From Notospermus geniculatus (Eukaryota > Nemertea > Pilidiophora > Heteronemertea > Lineidae), in contig NMRB01000115.1 in the NCBI GenBank assembly GCA_002633025.1, positions 526,210-590,209 of the forward strand: a DNA stretch of 64,000 bases, read 5' to 3'. The notes under the pieces were generated by a model, which did not search any database, was not told where the DNA came from, and worked only from the letters and a program-made list of their open reading frames with translations. The stretch's first letter is position 1, and every line of letters begins with the position of its first letter. Positions 21,559-31,600 of this stretch are shown here, piece after piece. A program made the position numbers and the translations under genes.

Positions 21559-24500
21559 CTGAAAGAGAAAGATTGATGATAAAGACGAGAGGATAGATTT
21601 TTTTATATGGTCTTGATCATGAATGGGTCATGTTGAGTCTCACATCAGCCCCTTTTCCAGGGGTGGAGGCAAATGGCCTTGGACAGTTCCCTCCAGAACT
21701 ATTCCTCCTAGGACACTCGAGGTTCTTCACGTGACGTCACATTTCTGTGACGACACGATGTCTCCACACTGGCCGTCAAAATGTCAAGCGACACCGCGGC
21801 ATGAACACAGCGTCAACACACAGATCAAAGTGTCAATTTTGACGTTCCTCGCCAGCCAACATGGCCAATTCTTTGCAGTAACGTGACTGTTGTGACGTCA
21901 GTGAAGCACCTCTACTGCACGACTTCAGGCAATTGCTTTCAGGAGGCAATCGGCCTGGTAGGAACTGTCTAGGGGGAATTTTCGTGGGGAGGGGCAGTTG
22001 GATGGAATTTCACACACATTTATCACTCACCTGTTGGGAACAAATCCAGCCGCAGCAAGCTGCTCTGCTTGTTCTCTAGATGCTGGGTAACCATGGAGAA
22101 CCCATCCACGACTGACACAGTCCAACTGGCTCAGCCGTTCCTTCAGTAGACTCAGGATCAAGGCATCGGGAACTGCAAAATGAAATTTGAAGATAATGTA
22201 GAACTTTACTCATCAGCCCACCAAAGCCCAGGTGATTCTTTATTTGTCACAATTACGACATGCTCACTCTCAACATGGCATAACATACGAGCTTCCTCAG
22301 GGTCGCTCTCGACATGGCATAACATAGGAAATGAGCTTTCTTAGGCTCGCTCTCGACATGGCATAACATAGGAAACAAGCTTCCTCAGGGTCGCTCTCGA
22401 TATGACATAACATAATGAGCTTTCCTAGGCTCGCTCTCGACATGGCATAATATAATATAGGTGAGCTTTCTTGACTAAGGCTCGCTCTTGACATGGCATA
22501 ACATAAAATAGAGCTTTCATACATGTAGGCTTGCTCTCGACATGGCATAACAGGAAACGAACTCTTAAGCACACTCTCGACTTCAGGGAAAACAGGAACT
22601 TACCCATCATATTTTTAGCGAGGTAGGGTTTCATGGCTGTTCCCATTTTAGTTTCGTCCTCGATGGCCTGTTTTACCAGTTGACCACATGATACTGAACA
22701 AAAGAAAAGAGAGATAGATGAAAACAAACAATCACACAGAGATGATAGCAAGACAAGACCTGCCAAAGCATACTGACTTAGTGGTTTTTAGTGCTCACAC
22801 CCTCTGTCACAGCCCTAAGGACCACTGATGTCCTCGGGATGTGCTGAAGATAACTTTAGTTAGCTGGAGAAAGAGGAAAAATTCATTTAGCCATAGACGA
22901 TTCTCGAATTCGCAGATCTGCACACTTCCACCGAAATCGCAACCACAACCTCGATCTGAAACAAGCTGACGCGACGCAATCCATGATTCAGCAATGGTCG
23001 ACTCTGACGCAACGTCGTCGAAGTCACTGTCGTGGGGTTCTCTGCGTCACATCATTCAGTTTCAGACCGAGGTTGTGTTTGCGATTTCGGCGGAACTGTG
23101 CAGATCTTTCTCGTTTAAATGTCAATTTGGGATTTGTCTGTTGGCGATGAGGATTCTAGGGTAAGGCCAGGCTGAGGTTCCAAATGCACAGGGTCTGAAC
23201 AATTCCTGATACCATGTCCAGCAAAATTACAGAACTGCACACAATGGCTTGGGCTGGATTATTCAAGGCAGCCCTATTTCTATATCAGTGGGTGGTAATC
23301 AGGTGATAACATCAAGGTAGTGTCAATCGTGATGAAAGTTGCAGAGCTGTTGTGTCTGTCCAGAATAAGCAGTGGTAGATTATGTGTAACCCTTAAAATT
23401 TCTGTGAGAATAGGACCAGCGTGAGTGTGGAAGAGAGGACCCAAATTTAGGACCTTCGCAGATCAGAACATAAGAAACGTACATGAGACAACACACAATG
23501 AATGATTAGACAACTGAAAAGGAAGTGCCCCTTTCAATTCAGCATCAATATTGGTGTTTGAAGATCTTCAATGCTGACTGAATGAATGCTAAATGAACCG
23601 GAATTCTCTGAAAACTGAAATCACAGTGCCGGAAGACGACAGGGAAATAGAATAATTTCAAAAACACCGTGGACAGTTTCATATAAGAAAGAATGAGACA
23701 GACCAAAATATTGCACAGCCACATTCCTGACAAACCTTCCAGGTCAGCCTCCAACTCAGCTTTCAGCGCCACACCAAGATTTGTTTCTAGATTAATCTCT
23801 TGTTGTATGAAGGTGTCTATATCAGCTAAGACAAGCAAGATGAAAATTTAAGATGCCTGGTTTGGCAAGATGATGAATGTTCTTGAGCACTTGTTCTGGA
23901 CACAAAGTTTCAGGTTGAAAATTTCCATGAACCATTCTCCATACCAAAAACTCAGCCTGGGGCAACTGGTGAGAAGTCTTACCGACTCCTACTCTGAGTT
24001 TAGTGTAGATGTAGATGGCAGCATTGATGATAAGCCAGAATTCAGAGAGGTATCGTGGACCTCTCAAAGCTAGCGACAAAACGAACACATAGGGGCAGCC
24101 CCTAAATATCCTCCAACCACTTCTTAAGCTAGCAGCACACGTCACCACTTTCGTTGCTCGTACAGGCAATTTTCGTGGTCGGCATTTTTGTGGCGGTTGC
24201 TGGTTTACAGCAGACGTCACCACTCAGTGGTCTCGTGTGCTGCTGATGGCCACGCATCACCACAACTGGCAACTACGAGCAATTTTCGTGGTGAGAAATC
24301 AAAACGGTTTGATTCTCGGCAACTCATGGTCACCACAGAATTTCCATGGTGAGTGGTCGTTGCTGGCCACAGCACACTTGGCCATTTTTGTGGCGACCAC
24401 GATAATTGCCTGTATGAGCAATGAAAGTGGTGACATGTGCTGCAGGCTTTAGGACAGTAGGCCAACTTCTCTTGAAAATATTTAATAACACAACTCAAAG

Positions 24501-27500
24501 GTTAGAAGCAATGAAATACATACCATTTACAATGTTGTACTTGTTGGCCAGGAGAGCTGCTTGTACACCCTTTCCACTGCCAGTCGGTCCAAGTAACACG
24601 ATACGTGGGTTATGCGGGGCAATGGAGCGGGGCTGACTTTGGAGGAAGGTCATAACTGAAAAACAAGGACATACAAAATTTGATTTTACCCAGGCTGTCA
24701 CAGCACAGAGACAATGAGAGTAGCACGGCGGACGCAGAAGCGATAGATATGAGACAGATAGGGTTACAGGTACTCAAAGCACAGATTTCCTCCGCAGATT
24801 CTACATGTAATTTCCTCCAACTTGACAATCAATCATCCAATATCATTTCTAATCTGTGTTGAAGCTCTCAATTCATTTTTACAGTACACATTCTCACCAA
24901 ATTTTCGGGGGACAAGTTACATCATGTATTCTTGGGGCAAATTTTCTGGAGGCATAATTTCTTAGAGCCACATACATGTATGTACATAAATTTACTTACC
25001 TTGGGAGAAAACATCGGCTTTAGGCTGATCAGCATTGATAATCTTTTGTACCGGAGCGAAACATCCCATGATGCCATCGATGTGCCTGTGGTGGACGATG
25101 AGCTGGTCGATGACTTCTTCCTCTGTGTTTCCTGGGACCTCCTCCAAGCGGCTCACGACCTCCTGGTGATTGGGCCAGTCGAAGGTAACATGGTATACAT
25201 CTGATGGAAAGAAGGAAATTTACAGACCTTCACTCACCAGATTGTTTGCCGGGCAGTGGTCACACATCCCGAGGCCATCAGAACTGACGTAGGGGACGCC
25301 TGATAGCCTGGAGGTTATCAAGTCCGCTCAGCAAGCGGCAGGTCCAGGGTTCGAATCCAGCTGGGCTCTTCAGTCCGTCGCATGGGTCAGTAAGCCGTGG
25401 TGTCTGATTGTGTCTTTGCAAGGGCAAGTAAAATACCCCATCCAAGTGAGGAACATGAGTAGCTTGTGATGGCCTCCTCCGTACTTACCAGGGCCAATAA
25501 TGCTACAGCGTTGGCCCTGGCGGAAAAACGAAACACAAATACGTAGGGGAACAAGTGCTAAGAACTACTGAAAACCTCAGGATAGTGTGGTAATATGGAC
25601 TGGATCACACACAAAACTGTTTTCAATCGATCATACCGGGGTAGTTAAATCTGTCATCTTATTGCCGTGGGGGGGATCATTCATATACAAATACAAGAGA
25701 CTTTGACTACTTACCTCCAGTTTTGGGATCGACCCGCTTTCCCGCAGCCCTCTCAATTAAAACAGTATCAGGTGCATCAAGAACGACTGAAATTGGAAAC
25801 GCACATCAGTGAACAAAACAGAAGACTCGTGAGCACAGTACTGGAAATTACATCAGTGAACAAAACAGAAGACTCATGAGCACAGTACTGGAAATTACTG
25901 ATAGAAGGTTCATGGAAAATGATGATGTCCTAAAATATTATAAGAGGGGGCCCCTATACTAAACATCATCATCCCTTACATGTATACTCACCAAAATGTT
26001 TTGGATAAATTCCCTCCGCCTGCAGTGCAATTGCTTGATCCCTCGTCTGTGGGAACCCTTCCATCACCCAGCCCTTTTTGACACAGTCATACAGCTTCAA
26101 TCTTTCCTTTATCATTTGTAACCAAAGTGCATTGGGAACGGGCTGAAAAGGGACAAACAAAATGAAAGATTGATTACTCTGATATCAACAACACCAGCCC
26201 CAGGACAATGAAGTAAGGAACTATCAATACATACACCAATTTCACATCTTGCACGGGATCACAGCACCCCTAGAAGAATTTTCAAGATCACTTCCATTTT
26301 CAACCTCACTATCAGGAGGAAGGCAAATATTTCCTAGATCGCGGTTGAAAAACATTTGTTGGTTCCCGATACCGCTGCCAAGGATCCATCCCTGGTGGCG
26401 GCATTGGCAACCAATGTGTGCAATTCAACCTCGATCCAGGAAATTTTGCCCCTACTCCCGGTAGTGAGGTTGAAAACGAAAGTGGCCGTTGCAAATTCTA
26501 CCAGGGGCACTGTGATTGTGCGAGATATGAAATCGGTGTATAAAATTCTCTGTCCTCCGTGCACTTCAGTTCCACTGTACTTCAGAAGAAGCAGGACATA
26601 CAAAACCATGGATACATGTACTTTCACTTGATCTTGATCTATTGAACTTACCTCTTTTCTCCTGACAAAGTCCTCTGCCTTCCTTTTCAGATCATTACTA
26701 GCCTCCATTATCAATGTCTTCATCGTGAGATGTGCTGTCCGGAGTTTGTTTGACACCATCTTTCCAATGGTGTGCTTACCAGAGGCTGGTGGACCGAGAA
26801 TAATGACTTGTGGTACATCGTCATTGTCTCGTTTTAATAAGTCGATAAGGAATGGTATCGGGTCATCTGGCTTTGAAATGATCAGTTGTTCCATGAGACG
26901 CTGAAATGAAGGAGAACAACAACTGCATTGCAAATTCAATTGACGATATCACTCCAAAAGAGTGCAGCACCTGATGGGGCAGCGTCATGACGTCCCGCAC
27001 GTTATTCTTTGTCATTCATGATGTGTTGACATGAGACGGAAAAAGAAACAAATTGTCATGATGAATGATTGCTAAAACAAACTGGATGGATTTTTTTTCG
27101 AGTCACGTCATCGTTCAGAATATATGACGTGCGGGGCGTCATGACGCTGCCTGTCACACTCACAGACAGTCTACTACTGTTCATTCCAAATCCCAGTGGC
27201 GCGAGGTTTTCAGCCGATATCTCCGCAACGGCTGGGTCAAATTCAACATACTATACATCAATTAACTTGTCTTTCTTGCCGGTATCTTTTTGCTATCTTC
27301 ATTTTTCGCGTAAGGCCTGCATAACGGATCCCTTTCTCAAAACCCATTTCATTTCGCTATGCTGTTCAGTGCAGTTTACACGTGCGCGATGCATTGCGTC
27401 ATTTCAAAATGGCCGCCATTTCGGCCGTAAACACGAACTGTGATTTGTGAAAGAACTTTTTTCTGTCACGTTTTTCGGGAAAATGACAGTGATGATGGCT

Positions 27501-28025
27501 GTACCGCCAAGAAAGACAAGTCGATTGACGTATGTTTCATCAAAATCGGCCCAGCCGTTGCGGAGCTATCGTTGATAAACCTCGCGCCAATCGGAACTGG
27601 AATGGAGAGTAGTCTAACGCACAAAGTCCAGGGCAGGCCCTACCGCCGGTTAGCCATCCATGCTACTACTAGCAGCCAGCCTAGGGCAGGCTAGGCCTAG
27701 GCCTATGCTGCATGCATCATCGTGCACAGGGTAGCAAAATGCACAGGCAGTAGGCCTGCATGTACTGGCCTAGGCCTAATGCACAGGATGAATGCACTAC
27801 CTGCACTGCACTGCACTCAGTGCATGCACTGCATGCACATCATGCTGCATGCATTCCATGGTTTTGTCCCCCACAATTTCAGGACGTAAATAAAGTCAGA
27901 AATGTGTTCGATTTTGAAAATCCGTTAGCGCGAATGAATACCTTGTAAAGTTCGAAGATGCCATGTCTTTCGGAATAAGTAGCAAATTCAGGGGGAATAC
28001 GAAGGGGTCTTTTGGTTTGATCCAT
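21243..28025 (-). CDS. AK8: Adenylate kinase 8 (complete, nine coding exons)
   Basis: The gene encodes a tandem two-domain nucleoside monophosphate kinase of the AK8 family, associated with motile cilia. Coding exons in transcript order: 27942-28025, 26652-26900, 25992-26142, 25715-25786, 25000-25200, 24524-24655, 22604-22693, 22031-22172, 21243-21558. All have GT-AG junctions with matching phases and join into 478 residues, against 479 in human AK8. The start codon at 28025 gives [14 protein letters not shown], like the vertebrate N-terminus; an upstream ATG in another frame is ignored. Domain 1 has the P-loop GPPASGK (residues 64-70), domain 2 GPTGSGK (275-281). LID-type segments are [14 protein letters not shown] and [15 protein letters not shown] second 90-base version of exon 7 lies at 23736-23825. 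The gene is divergent from CFAP77 across 554 bases. Confidence 0.95.
22031..22172 (-). CDS. AK8: AK8 coding exon 8
   Basis: 142 bases, [18 protein letters not shown] then [20 protein letters not shown] to [13 protein letters not shown] corresponds to the DGFPR-type region of domain 2. Confidence 0.95.
22256..22585 (-). repeat. ~48-bp minisatellite in AK8 intron 8
   Basis: About six units of GCTCGCTCTCGACATGGCAT followed by AACATAGGAAACGAGC with length variation. The short minus-strand frames here reflect the repeat and are not genes. Confidence 0.88.
22604..22693 (-). CDS. AK8: AK8 coding exon 7a
   Basis: 90 bases, [15 protein letters not shown] then [14 protein letters not shown], matching the human CGQLLKEAV segment. 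It has a strong acceptor (long pyrimidine tract, TTCAG) and the consensus donor G/GTAAGT, so this is the likely constitutive form. Confidence 0.93.
22912..23107. mobile_element. 196-bp fold-back element between AK8 exons 7a and 7b
   Basis: AGATCTGCACACTTCCACCG (22912) is mirrored by CGGCGGAACTGTGCAGATCT (to 23107). The arms are about 49 bases, including AAATCGCAACCACAACCTCG. It lies in the intron between the two candidate alternative exons. Confidence 0.85.
23736..23825 (-). CDS. AK8: AK8 alternative exon 7b (candidate mutually exclusive exon)
   Basis: A 90-base open segment lies between exons 6 and 7a, with acceptor TTGTCTTAG before it and donor G/GTTTGT after it, phase 1 at both ends. These are exactly the length and phase of exon 7a. 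It encodes [15 protein letters not shown] then [14 protein letters not shown], aligning gap-free with exon 7a (about 8 of 29 identical, including the ETxxG core). Vertebrate AK8 has one copy of this NMP-binding segment, so including both would insert 30 extra residues into the second kinase domain. The equivalent of the CGQL glycine is missing and the donor is weaker. It may instead be a decaying exon duplicate. Confidence 0.6.
24128..24447. mobile_element. 320-bp TTAA-flanked palindromic element in AK8 intron 6
   Basis: GCTAGCAGCACACGTCACCA is mirrored by GGTGACATGTGCTGCAGGC. Pairing continues for ~70 bases each side (CAGGCAATTTTCGTGGTC). Left flank TTAA (24124-24127), right TTTA (24448-24451). 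It is internally repetitive (CAATTTTCGTGGT). Confidence 0.85.
24524..24655 (-). CDS. AK8: AK8 coding exon 6 (second P-loop)
   Basis: 132 bases, [18 protein letters not shown] then [19 protein letters not shown]. Ends in phase 1 after NIVN, immediately before the duplicated exon 7 pair. Confidence 0.95.
25000..25200 (-). CDS. AK8: AK8 coding exon 5 (end of domain 1 and linker)
   Basis: 201 bases, [20 protein letters not shown] through [18 protein letters not shown] and the ADQP..DVF segment are AK8 signatures. Confidence 0.95.
25290..25541 (+). mobile_element. tRNA-derived SINE in AK8 intron 4
   Basis: A tRNA-like head with A-box-like TAGCCTGGAGG and B-box GGTTCGAATCC (near 25350) is followed by a body starting CAGTCCGTCGCATGG. 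The body recurs at 52785-52960 and 61020-61295 without this head. It ends CGGAAAAACGAAACACAAAT. Confidence 0.8.
25715..25786 (-). CDS. AK8: AK8 coding exon 4
   Basis: 72 bases encoding [20 protein letters not shown] and the following KTG, the start of the first LID. Phase 1 at both ends. Confidence 0.94.
25992..26142 (-). CDS. AK8: AK8 coding exon 3
   Basis: [15 protein letters not shown] through the conserved [19 protein letters not shown] segment, equivalent to the GxxxDGFPR region of adenylate kinases. Ends phase 1. Confidence 0.95.
26258..26516. mobile_element. 259-bp full-length palindromic element in AK8 intron 2
   Basis: GATCACAGCACCCCTAGAAG pairs with the complement ending at 26516, and nearly the whole interior pairs too (CCATTTTCAACCTCACTATC against GTAGTGAGGTTGAAAACG). 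Long frames on both strands here are palindrome artefacts. Confidence 0.85.
26652..26900 (-). CDS. AK8: AK8 coding exon 2 (first P-loop)
   Basis: 83 codons from RLMEQLI to VRRKE, phase 0 at both ends. It carries [18 protein letters not shown], the Walker A loop of the first kinase domain. Confidence 0.95.
26978..27151. mobile_element. Fold-back element with CGTCATGACG arms
   Basis: GGGCAGCGTCATGACGTCCC at 26978 is mirrored by GCGGGGCGTCATGACGCTGC ending near 27151. Its left flank (TCACTCCAAAAGAGTGCAGC) plus left arm recurs at 32789-32845 in CFAP77 intron 3. Confidence 0.8.
27182..27605. mobile_element. 424-bp fold-back element
   Basis: The left end (CATTCCAAATCCCAGTGGCG, then ATCTCCGCAACGGCTGGG) is inverted at the right end (CCAGCCGTTGCGGAGCTATC to GGAATG). 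A second copy in inverse orientation at 12763 is cut by the N gap. It lies in AK8 intron 1. Confidence 0.85.
27942..28025 (-). CDS. AK8: AK8 coding exon 1
   Basis: Encodes residues 1-28, [14 protein letters not shown] onward, ending ELYK at an AAG/GTATTC donor (phase 0). IPPEF matches the conserved IPPE of vertebrate AK8. Confidence 0.93.
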
Positions 28026-28052
28026 CTTGACAGATCACGAAGTTGTTGTGGA

Positions 28053-28065
28053 GTTGCCATGAAAC
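28053..28065 (+). promoter_or_regulatory. X-box-like (RFX) site on the AK8 side
   Basis: GTTGCCATGAAAC resembles the RFX consensus GTTGCCATGGAAAC with one base missing. It lies 28 bases upstream of the AK8 start codon. RFX factors drive ciliary genes in many animals; function here is inferred. Confidence 0.45.
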
Positions 28066-28456
28066 GCCGTCCCGAACAGCTGAACAACAAGACTTCTGAT
28101 TGGCGTAACGAAAGATACATTTTTAATGGTCAGCCTAATCCTTTACCCGCGAGTCGCAAGGACAGGCGATGCAATCACGATCACTGCATTTGATTGGTTA
28201 ACTGGTGTACAGGGGAGCGCAACCGGAACACCGGGACCAAATCCCGCGAGATATTGCGAGACTTGGGTTTGGGAAACCGACGCAACGTCACCAGGTTTTT
28301 TGGAGGCTTGTGCCCTGTTGTTCAGGTTGCAGGGGAGCGGTACGAGGCCAAACACCAGTCTACCTTGGATCCGGTAGGTTACTTCTTTGGTTTGTCGAAA
28401 GGTGTCGCGCAAAGTGCCCTCCATTTTGATTGGCCACATCTTCCACGTGATTTGCC

Positions 28457-28470
28457 GTCACCATGGTGAT
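28457..28470 (+). promoter_or_regulatory. X-box-like (RFX) site on the CFAP77 side
   Basis: GTCACCATGGTGAT has a good GTYRCC half-site and a degenerate second half (GGTGAT instead of GGYAAC). It lies about 110 bases before the CFAP77 start, a usual X-box distance. Confidence 0.4.
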
Positions 28471-28579
28471 TTCACGCCATTGCAGTGAAAGATAAACATT
28501 CAGGACACGCTTGTTGTGGTGTCATTCAATTTCACATCGTGTTTTGTCGATAAATTCATCGTCGATTCTACAGAATAAG

Positions 28580-28675
28580 ATGGCCGCAGAACTTGAAAGT
28601 TTATATAAATACACAGCTGCAGGTGAATTAGGAATTCACCGGGAAACCATGCTAGATAATCAACTTTTGTTGAGG
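28580..28675 (+). CDS. CFAP77: CFAP77 coding exon 1
   Basis: 32 codons, MAAELESLYKYTAAG to LLLR, donor AGG/GTACGT, phase 0. The start is chosen as the first ATG in frame after the promoter (AAGATGG context). Confidence 0.88.
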
Positions 28676-31600
28676 GTACGTTATCACATGCGATCGCCGT
28701 GTGTATGTAGGCCTAGGCCTACATGTACATCCATGCATCACCATGTGTGTAGGCCTGTGCAATGCACATGATGCATGTTCATGTATGTAGATCATCATGA
28801 GTGAGATGATCATGATAGGTCAGCCGGTGTACAGTCAACTCGTACCCAGGTCAACTCGTACCCAAGTCAACTCGTACCTCCTCCGAGTCAACTCGTACCC
28901 GAACACTTTGGCTCAAGTCGGGTAGGCCTATAGCGGACAAAGTCGTGGGAAGTGCACTGAGTGTGTACATGTATGTACACGGAATAAGCGGCAATGTATG
29001 GAAGATGTGTCACTTCCCACTACTTTGTCCGCTACACTTGACTTGACCCAACACTTAAGGGCCTTAATGCGTGCAATGTTCCATTCAACTCGTTGATAAG
29101 TAAATGAAGCATCATTCTGCACGTCTAGGCCTAGGCCTACATGACCTCAGTGTAAATGTAGGCCGATTTATTGCGACTTTTATGCAAGGTTATCAGCTCA
29201 ACAACAATCGTACCAGCAGCCTCCGTGGCGCTGCCATCTTGGCTTGCGATGAGATGGCCCCCAGTCAAGGCAAACTCGTCCCCAGTGGGTTTACGTTCCT
29301 ACAACACCACTGGAAAGGGCTGATGACTTCAGGAATACTGCGCATGCGCGATATACTAATTTTGAGGCGAATCACACCGAAGCTGGCACCCGCGGTTTGA
29401 TGTTCCCAACTAAACTATTCGTTTGAAATTGCTCTAATACTCAAACAACTTCGTGATTTGGGTGTATTATATGGGTCGCACTAAATTGCGTCCAACTGCG
29501 ACCAGTTGCGTCCAGTAGCGTCCAACGGCATAAAAAAGTAATTTCTAGCAATAAAAGTGACCACATCAATATTTGTGAGTGTGGGCAGGAGTCAATCAAA
29601 TGTTCCTGAAATGTATTTCATGTATTTGGAACGTTTCCAATCACTCATTTCCATGATTTGTTGATTTTAATTTTGCGTCCAGACGCCGGCGGCCATTTTG
29701 TTGTTACGTCGTTTGGGATAGACTCTACCAATATGGCCGCGACGGCCTGAAGAACCACAATCGCGGAAGGCCGACTTTGCGAGTTTTTATTCTCGTCAGA
29801 TGTCATTAATTCAGATTTGTCTGATTAATTCTGATGAGATAATGTGGAGAATTACAATTTAAAAATGAAATTTGAACATTTGTATTGATAAAATTAGTGT
29901 TTTATAGCGTTGGACGCAACTGGACGCAATTGGTCGCTGCTGGACGCAAATTAGTGCGACCGTATTATATTGCTTTTTAGGCATATATGATCTTTTTCAG
30001 TCATCGAAGAACGAAATATTGTGGGAAACAAACAATGGCACGCTGCCAGCGGTTGTCCAGAAATTTTGGCCAAGTCGCCAGCCCTTTCCAGAGATATCCT
30101 CGGATGAGGTAGATCTGGGTACGAGATTGCAGTCAAGGCAGCCATGCTCAACCTCGTCCCCTCTTCCCCCTCACTTCACAACAATACTGCGAAGTCATGT
30201 CCACGATTCGTAGCAAAGACAGTTGGGCCGACAACATGTAATTCTGATATTCGAGGCCATTACAGTTGTTATTCATAGCGTGGTACGAGTTGACTATAGG
30301 CCAGGTACGAGTTGACTTGGTACGAGTTGACCTGGGTACGAGTTGACTTGAGTAAAATGCATGTATCATGACAGCATTCTGTGCTTTGTTTTTATGTTAA
30401 AGGAGTTCGACGTCCAAGTTGTAAACAATTAGGCTACAAACCACACCAGTTTGTTTACAAACAAGTGTCAGATCAGTGGTCGGCAAACTAGTTTAACTCC
30501 TTCGTGAAGGTGGCAGCACCAGTAACGCCCCGTGATCATTAGACTGGTGCCCGGTCCAATGCAACTCACTCAACCACTCACTGGTTCTCTATCCACGCTG
30601 TGCTGCCACCTATTATCGGTGATATATACTGAAGTGAATATATAGTCTCGGGCAGCCAACCGTTTCGTTCCGCAGGTACTGCGACACAAACGTTCGGTCC
30701 TCAGTCAGATTCGGCTGGGTGACCGAGCGGCTGGGTGACCGAGACTAGTGAATATCGTGTTTACAACTTGGACGTCCAGCTCCTTTAAGTTAATGGCGCC
30801 CGCAGGCGGCGCACATATGTAGTTTTCAGTAGTAGGCCCCTATGGCATAGGCTATGCATAATGCTAGGCCTACCTATCTAGGCCTAGGCCTGATGATTTA
30901 ATTAATTGGCAACCGTTAGGCCTAAAGATCAGCGAGACGGTCATACGACAGACTAGGCCTGCGTGGCCTAGGCCTACATGTATATTCATGATATGTATTA
31001 TTGAAACCACCGAAACGCGAAAATGTATATAAAAAATCGGAACTTCTTGAAGTCATCCGAGAGATGCGCAATTTTCCGAATGACTTAGCGTGTCTTTCAG
31101 CTCTAGGTGATTTTTTTTCGCCGTGACTCCTAGTCCTAGATCCTAGGCGATTTTCTGAAAAAAAGCTATATCAGGATTTTTAAAAAAGTTACTTACTTAC
31201 CCAATCCTATCTTGTAGAAAATTGGGTTTAGGGGTGGACGGATATACTCGTTCATAGGATTTGAGAATGATTTTGTTGGCAAACGGATATATTCGTCCAT
31301 AGGGCTGAAGAGTTAAGCGTTTTCTAATGTACATGTACAAACCAGATACCATACAACATTGATTAACTGCTGTATCATACACACTATGTGAGAATACTAG
31401 GCAGACATACAGGGGGCACGGCACAATATGTCATATCGATGTCGATGAAGTGATACAGTAAAGAAACTGATCTTATCTATTTTCCAGGCACAATTAGGCC
31501 GACCGTTACGAAGGGGTTATAACATACCCAAAGACGGCTTTACATATGGTCGACCAAATCGAGGGACGGATGGAGGAACGGCAGAAGGTAGGCCTACTGG

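Larger units (their letters stand above)
28026..28579. promoter_or_regulatory. Divergent AK8/CFAP77 promoter
   Basis: 554 bases separate the two start codons, so both genes probably use one bidirectional promoter. It is CpG-containing, shows three GATTGG (inverse CCAAT) motifs near 28100, 28192 and 28430, and has X-box-like sites near each start codon. No TATA box is obvious. Confidence 0.7.

Noticed and set aside
26334-26639. Open frames on both strands in AK8 intron 2
   Set aside because: They lie mostly in a near-perfect palindrome (26258-26516), which makes frames open on both strands together.
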